Assembly (NCBI GenBank): GCA_031362405.1
Contig: JANLSO010000209.1
Coordinates: forward strand, 1 to 6,883
Reading direction: 5' to 3'
DNA from: JANLSO01 sp031362405
GTDB taxonomy: Bacteria; Actinomycetota; Thermoleophilia; Miltoncostaeales; Miltoncostaeaceae
Length of the DNA stretch: 6,883 nucleotides
Each line of letters opens with the position of its first letter. Positions within the stretch are counted from its first letter, which is position 1. Positions 5,741 to 6,883 of this stretch are shown here, piece after piece. The position numbers and the translations under genes are program-made. Below the pieces are notes generated by a model. It was not told the origin of the DNA, ran no database searches, and saw nothing but the letters and a program-made list of their open reading frames with translations.

Positions 5741-6883
5741 GCGCGGAACTCCTCGGTCAGGGCGGCACGGTCGAGGTTGCGCCCGATGAACACCATCGAA
5801 CAGCGACGGGGCACCTCACCCCAGGGGCGGTCCGGACGGGCGTCGACGGTCATGTGGACGCCCTGAAAGATATAGCGATCGGGGTTGCCGGCGATCGACA
5901 GGATCCCCTTGCAGCGAAAGATGTCTTGGCCCTTCGTGGCGAGGAGGTTCCCGAGCCAAGCATCGAGCTTCTCGCCGTCGACGTCACCGTTCATTTCGAT
6001 GCCGACCGAGGCGATCTCGTCGTCGTGCTCATGGTCGGGTGCAAATGCTCTCTCGATCGACGGCTCGACGACCGCACCCTCCCGCTCGAGGCTCAGGTCG
6101 CATTCGCCGGGCGTGTGCTGTGTGAACAGGGCGTACGCGCCGTCGGCCGGGATGTCGATCGAGGGTGCCGAGCCACGCACATCGATGGTGATTCGCACGA
6201 CACGACCGATCGGCACGGCTCCGTGCGGGCTGACCGCCTGAGGGTCGTCGCTGAACAGCGCGCCCGCCTCACCCACGGCAACCTCGAGGCTCGCATCGGT
6301 GGCGTCGGCCACTGACATGATCAGGACATCGATGGCATCGTGGTGATGGTGATCGTGATGGCTGTGATCGTGGTCGTGACCGTGCTCTCCACCAATGCTG
6401 AGCTGGTGGGCACCGGCGCCAAGGCGGTAGATACCGGCCCACTCAAAGGGGTACTGCTGCTCGAGGAAGTCGGGGTCGATCGCGAGGGCGTGGTCGAGGT
6501 CGAAACCACCGAGGTCGAGCACGGCGGCCAAATCGACATCGGCGTTGGACGCGCGGTGGACGGCCGCCCGCGAGTTGATGCCGCGCACGCGGCGCTCGAG
6601 ACGGTCGATGTCGTCTCCTGCAGCCAGATCAACCTTGTTGATCACAACGACATCCGCGAAAGCGAGTTGCTCTTTGACCTCGGGTGAGCTGTCGATGTGC
6701 TGCCAGACATGTTTGGCGTCGACGACCGTGACGACCCCGTCGAGGTAGAGCTTCGAGGCCATCTCGTCGTCCATGAAGAACGTCTGGGCGACCGGGCCCG
6801 GGTCAGCCAAACCCGTGGTCTCGATGAGCACACGATCGAAACGGTCGCGTCGCTTCATTAGCCGGCCGAGGATCCTGATGAGG
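5728..6883 (-). CDS. CobW/COG0523-family metal-chaperone GTPase, N-terminus missing (runs off right edge)
   Basis: The frame is open to the right edge, where it already reads LIRILGRLMKRRDRFD, a typical internal CobW segment, so roughly 80-100 residues are missing. These should hold the Walker A GxxGxGKT loop and the CxCC metal site. The visible part, counted from the Met at 6858, has ETTGLADP (13-20), the base-recognition motif NKVD (74-77), and a histidine-rich loop (159-173). A second His/acid cluster, DHEHDDE (275-281), follows, then the CobW C-terminal domain (about 285-372) with IFRCKGILSIAG, RYIFQGVHM and WGEVPRRCSMVFIGR. These GTPases deliver zinc, cobalt or other metals to client proteins in the cytoplasm. 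The His-rich loop argues for metal binding but does not name the metal. The gene overlaps the following WD40 gene by 13 bases. The Met at 6858 is internal and not the start. No zinc transporter or regulator gene is in view to settle the metal. Confidence 0.95.
   Translation of the reverse strand, partial: LIRILGRLMKRRDRFDRVLIETTGLADPGPVAQTFFMDDEMASKLYLDGVVTVVDAKHVWQHIDSSPEVKEQLAFADVVVINKVDLAAGDDIDRLERRVRGINSRAAVHRASNADVDLAAVLDLGGFDLDHALAIDPDFLEQQYPFEWAGIYRLGAGAHQLSIGGEHGHDHDHSHHDHHHHDAIDVLIMSVADATDASLEVAVGEAGALFSDDPQAVSPHGAVPIGRVVRITIDVRGSAPSIDIPADGAYALFTQHTPGECDLSLEREGAVVEPSIERAFAPDHEHDDEIASVGIEMNGDVDGEKLDAWLGNLLATKGQDIFRCKGILSIAGNPDRYIFQGVHMTVDARPDRPWGEVPRRCSMVFIGRNLDRAALTEEFRACRV
5749..5754 (-). 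promoter_or_regulatory. Shine-Dalgarno sequence deciding the WD40 start
   Basis: GAGGAG on the minus strand lies eight bases before the GTG at 5740 and 17 before the alternative ATG at 5731, favouring the GTG. The same bases encode the EE of TEEFRAC at the end of the GTPase, so coding constraint could explain the motif. Confidence 0.4.
6337..6384 (-). repeat. Low-complexity His/Asp codon run in the GTPase gene
   Basis: Sixteen codons alternate CAC/CAT and GAC/GAT, with one glycine, one glutamine-free stretch and one serine, giving HGHDHDHSHHDHHHHD. It lies between the GTPase domain and the following inserted beta-rich region. Such loops vary in length among COG0523 proteins and are thought to store or load metal ions. 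The repetitive DNA could expand or contract by slippage without breaking the frame if it changed in threes. Confidence 0.8.

Noticed and set aside
4868..5866. Plus-strand open frame of 332 codons opposite the WD40 and GTPase genes
   Set aside because: It lies antisense to two clear genes, has an Arg/Gly-rich composition, contains no family motifs, and is explained by the high G+C content suppressing stops.
6856..6858. Met codon at 6858 as the true start of the GTPase
   Set aside because: The codons upstream, up to the edge, read LIRILGRL, which is standard internal CobW sequence. Essential Walker A and CxCC motifs are missing, so the gene continues past the edge.

Overview
The window is about two-thirds G+C and densely packed, with codons that strongly prefer G or C in third position. 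The gene set suggests a high-G+C actinobacterium: an HtrA protease with a two-component system, an SseA/SufE sulfur-transfer pair, and genes apparently lacking a 5' leader. An acidimicrobial-type lineage is possible. This is inferred from style and gene content; no phylogenetic marker is present.

Left block (1-2341): an envelope-stress-type module. An OmpR/PhoB-family response regulator and the N-terminal part of its sensor kinase read leftwards and overlap by four bases (GTGA). A membrane-anchored HtrA-type serine protease reads rightwards from the same 80-bp intergenic region. Both divergent genes have a TANNNT hexamer 7-8 bases before the ATG and no Shine-Dalgarno sequence, so leaderless transcripts are likely. 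A 6-bp inverted repeat lies between them. The arrangement recalls mycobacterial mprA-mprB-pepD, with the protease divergent here.

Middle block (2342-4574): a 414-bp gap between the convergent htrA and mog genes holds hairpins but no gene I can confirm. Then comes a leftward three-gene run, sseA-sufE-mog: a two-domain rhodanese sulfurtransferase, a SufE sulfur acceptor, and a MogA molybdopterin adenylyltransferase. Both junctions are GTGA overlaps, so the genes are probably translated in a coupled way. The run links sulfane-sulfur handling to molybdenum cofactor synthesis.

Right block (4640-6883): a second leftward pair, a CobW/COG0523 metal-chaperone GTPase (its N-terminus lies beyond the right edge) followed by a cytoplasmic WD40 propeller protein with about eight repeats. 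The WD40 start lies inside the GTPase gene. The GTPase has a histidine-rich loop. A terminator-like hairpin spans the WD40 stop codon and separates this pair from sseA.

I found no tRNA, rRNA, CRISPR array, insertion sequence or phage gene. Most of the content belongs to known families. The points of interest are the gene groupings, the overlap style, the divergent promoter region and the unexplained gap at 2342-2755.
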